64,000 nucleotides of DNA from Clostridia bacterium (GTDB taxonomy: Bacteria > Bacillota_A > Clostridia > Oscillospirales > CAG-272), in the NCBI GenBank assembly GCA_017466455.1, contig JAFTUD010000001.1, positions 1 to 64,000 on the forward strand, in the 5' to 3' direction. Position numbers and translations under genes: made by a program. The notes under the pieces are model-generated. The model had not been told where the DNA came from. It saw only the letters and a program-made list of their open reading frames with translations, and did no database searches. How positions within the stretch are numbered: position 1 is the first letter of the stretch; the number at the start of each line of letters is the position of its first letter. Of the stretch, positions 63,948 to 64,000 are shown piece by piece.

Positions 63948-64000
63948 ATTCTAATAGGCGCTCGCCGTAAGCGCTTCTCGGTATAATCCGTTAGCGCAGG

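Overview
The window looks like the chromosome of an anaerobic, endospore-forming member of the Clostridia (Bacillota), probably an uncultured gut lineage. The evidence is the Firmicutes order of the S10-spc-alpha ribosomal cluster, consensus sigma-A promoters (TTGACA-17-TATAAT/TAAAAT) with strong AGGAGG-type ribosome sites, two sporulation genes (spoIIR and a 22-codon spoVM-like gene), an Re-type citrate synthase, BspA-like leucine-rich-repeat surface proteins and the yicC-remA-gmk-rpoZ-priA-def-fmt-rsmB-rlmN-PP2C-kinase-rsgA housekeeping string. I saw no rRNA, tRNA, CRISPR array or transposase gene.

Layout. 1-297 is one copy of a MITE-like repeat. 426-5640 is a citrate/aconitase/phosphoglucomutase operon. 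5647-9347 is an iron locus: a DtxR-type repressor divergent from feoA-feoB and a Cys-rich FeoB partner. 9662-15825 holds a GHKL/LytTR two-component system divergent from two fused ABC exporter half-transporters. 15836-19064 is a membrane protein and a phage-like fragment (Zn-finger protein, ArpU-like regulator, S24 repressor) with a structured RNA candidate and the second MITE copy. 19170-22156 carries araD-like and a secreted LRR protein. 22473-38525 is the complete r-protein supercluster (rpsJ to rplQ with secY, adk, map, infA, rpoA), with several structured intergenic leaders. 38661-40492 encodes a secreted, membrane-anchored Cys/His-repeat protein.

40494-45713 contains pfkA, the CinA-type amidase, a small lipoprotein, spoIIR, a DUF5685-like protein, a DnaJ-domain protein and a membrane protein. 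45743-57767 is the long housekeeping run for RNA turnover, nucleotide metabolism, replication restart, formyl-Met processing, rRNA methylation, Ser/Thr phosphorylation and ribosome assembly. A roughly 480-bp block of repeats interrupts it between rsmB and rlmN. 57859-59751 is an unusual transglutaminase-like plus nitrilase fusion. The end of the window is on the minus strand: spoVM, a PHP phosphoesterase, an orphan protein, and a nucleoside salvage operon deoB-cdd-pdp.

Most interesting are the non-coding structures and odd proteins: the roughly 310-bp MITE-like family with 27-bp inverted ends, including a solitary end in a 5' UTR; three-way-junction RNA candidates at 17816-17900 and 36986-37039; a mutually exclusive pairing in the S10 leader; the spoIIR ribosome site buried in a terminator stem; an orphan copy of a surface-protein promoter module; the transglutaminase-nitrilase fusion; and the nine-copy Cys/His repeat protein. 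All assignments come from reading the sequence and knowledge of families; no database search was run.
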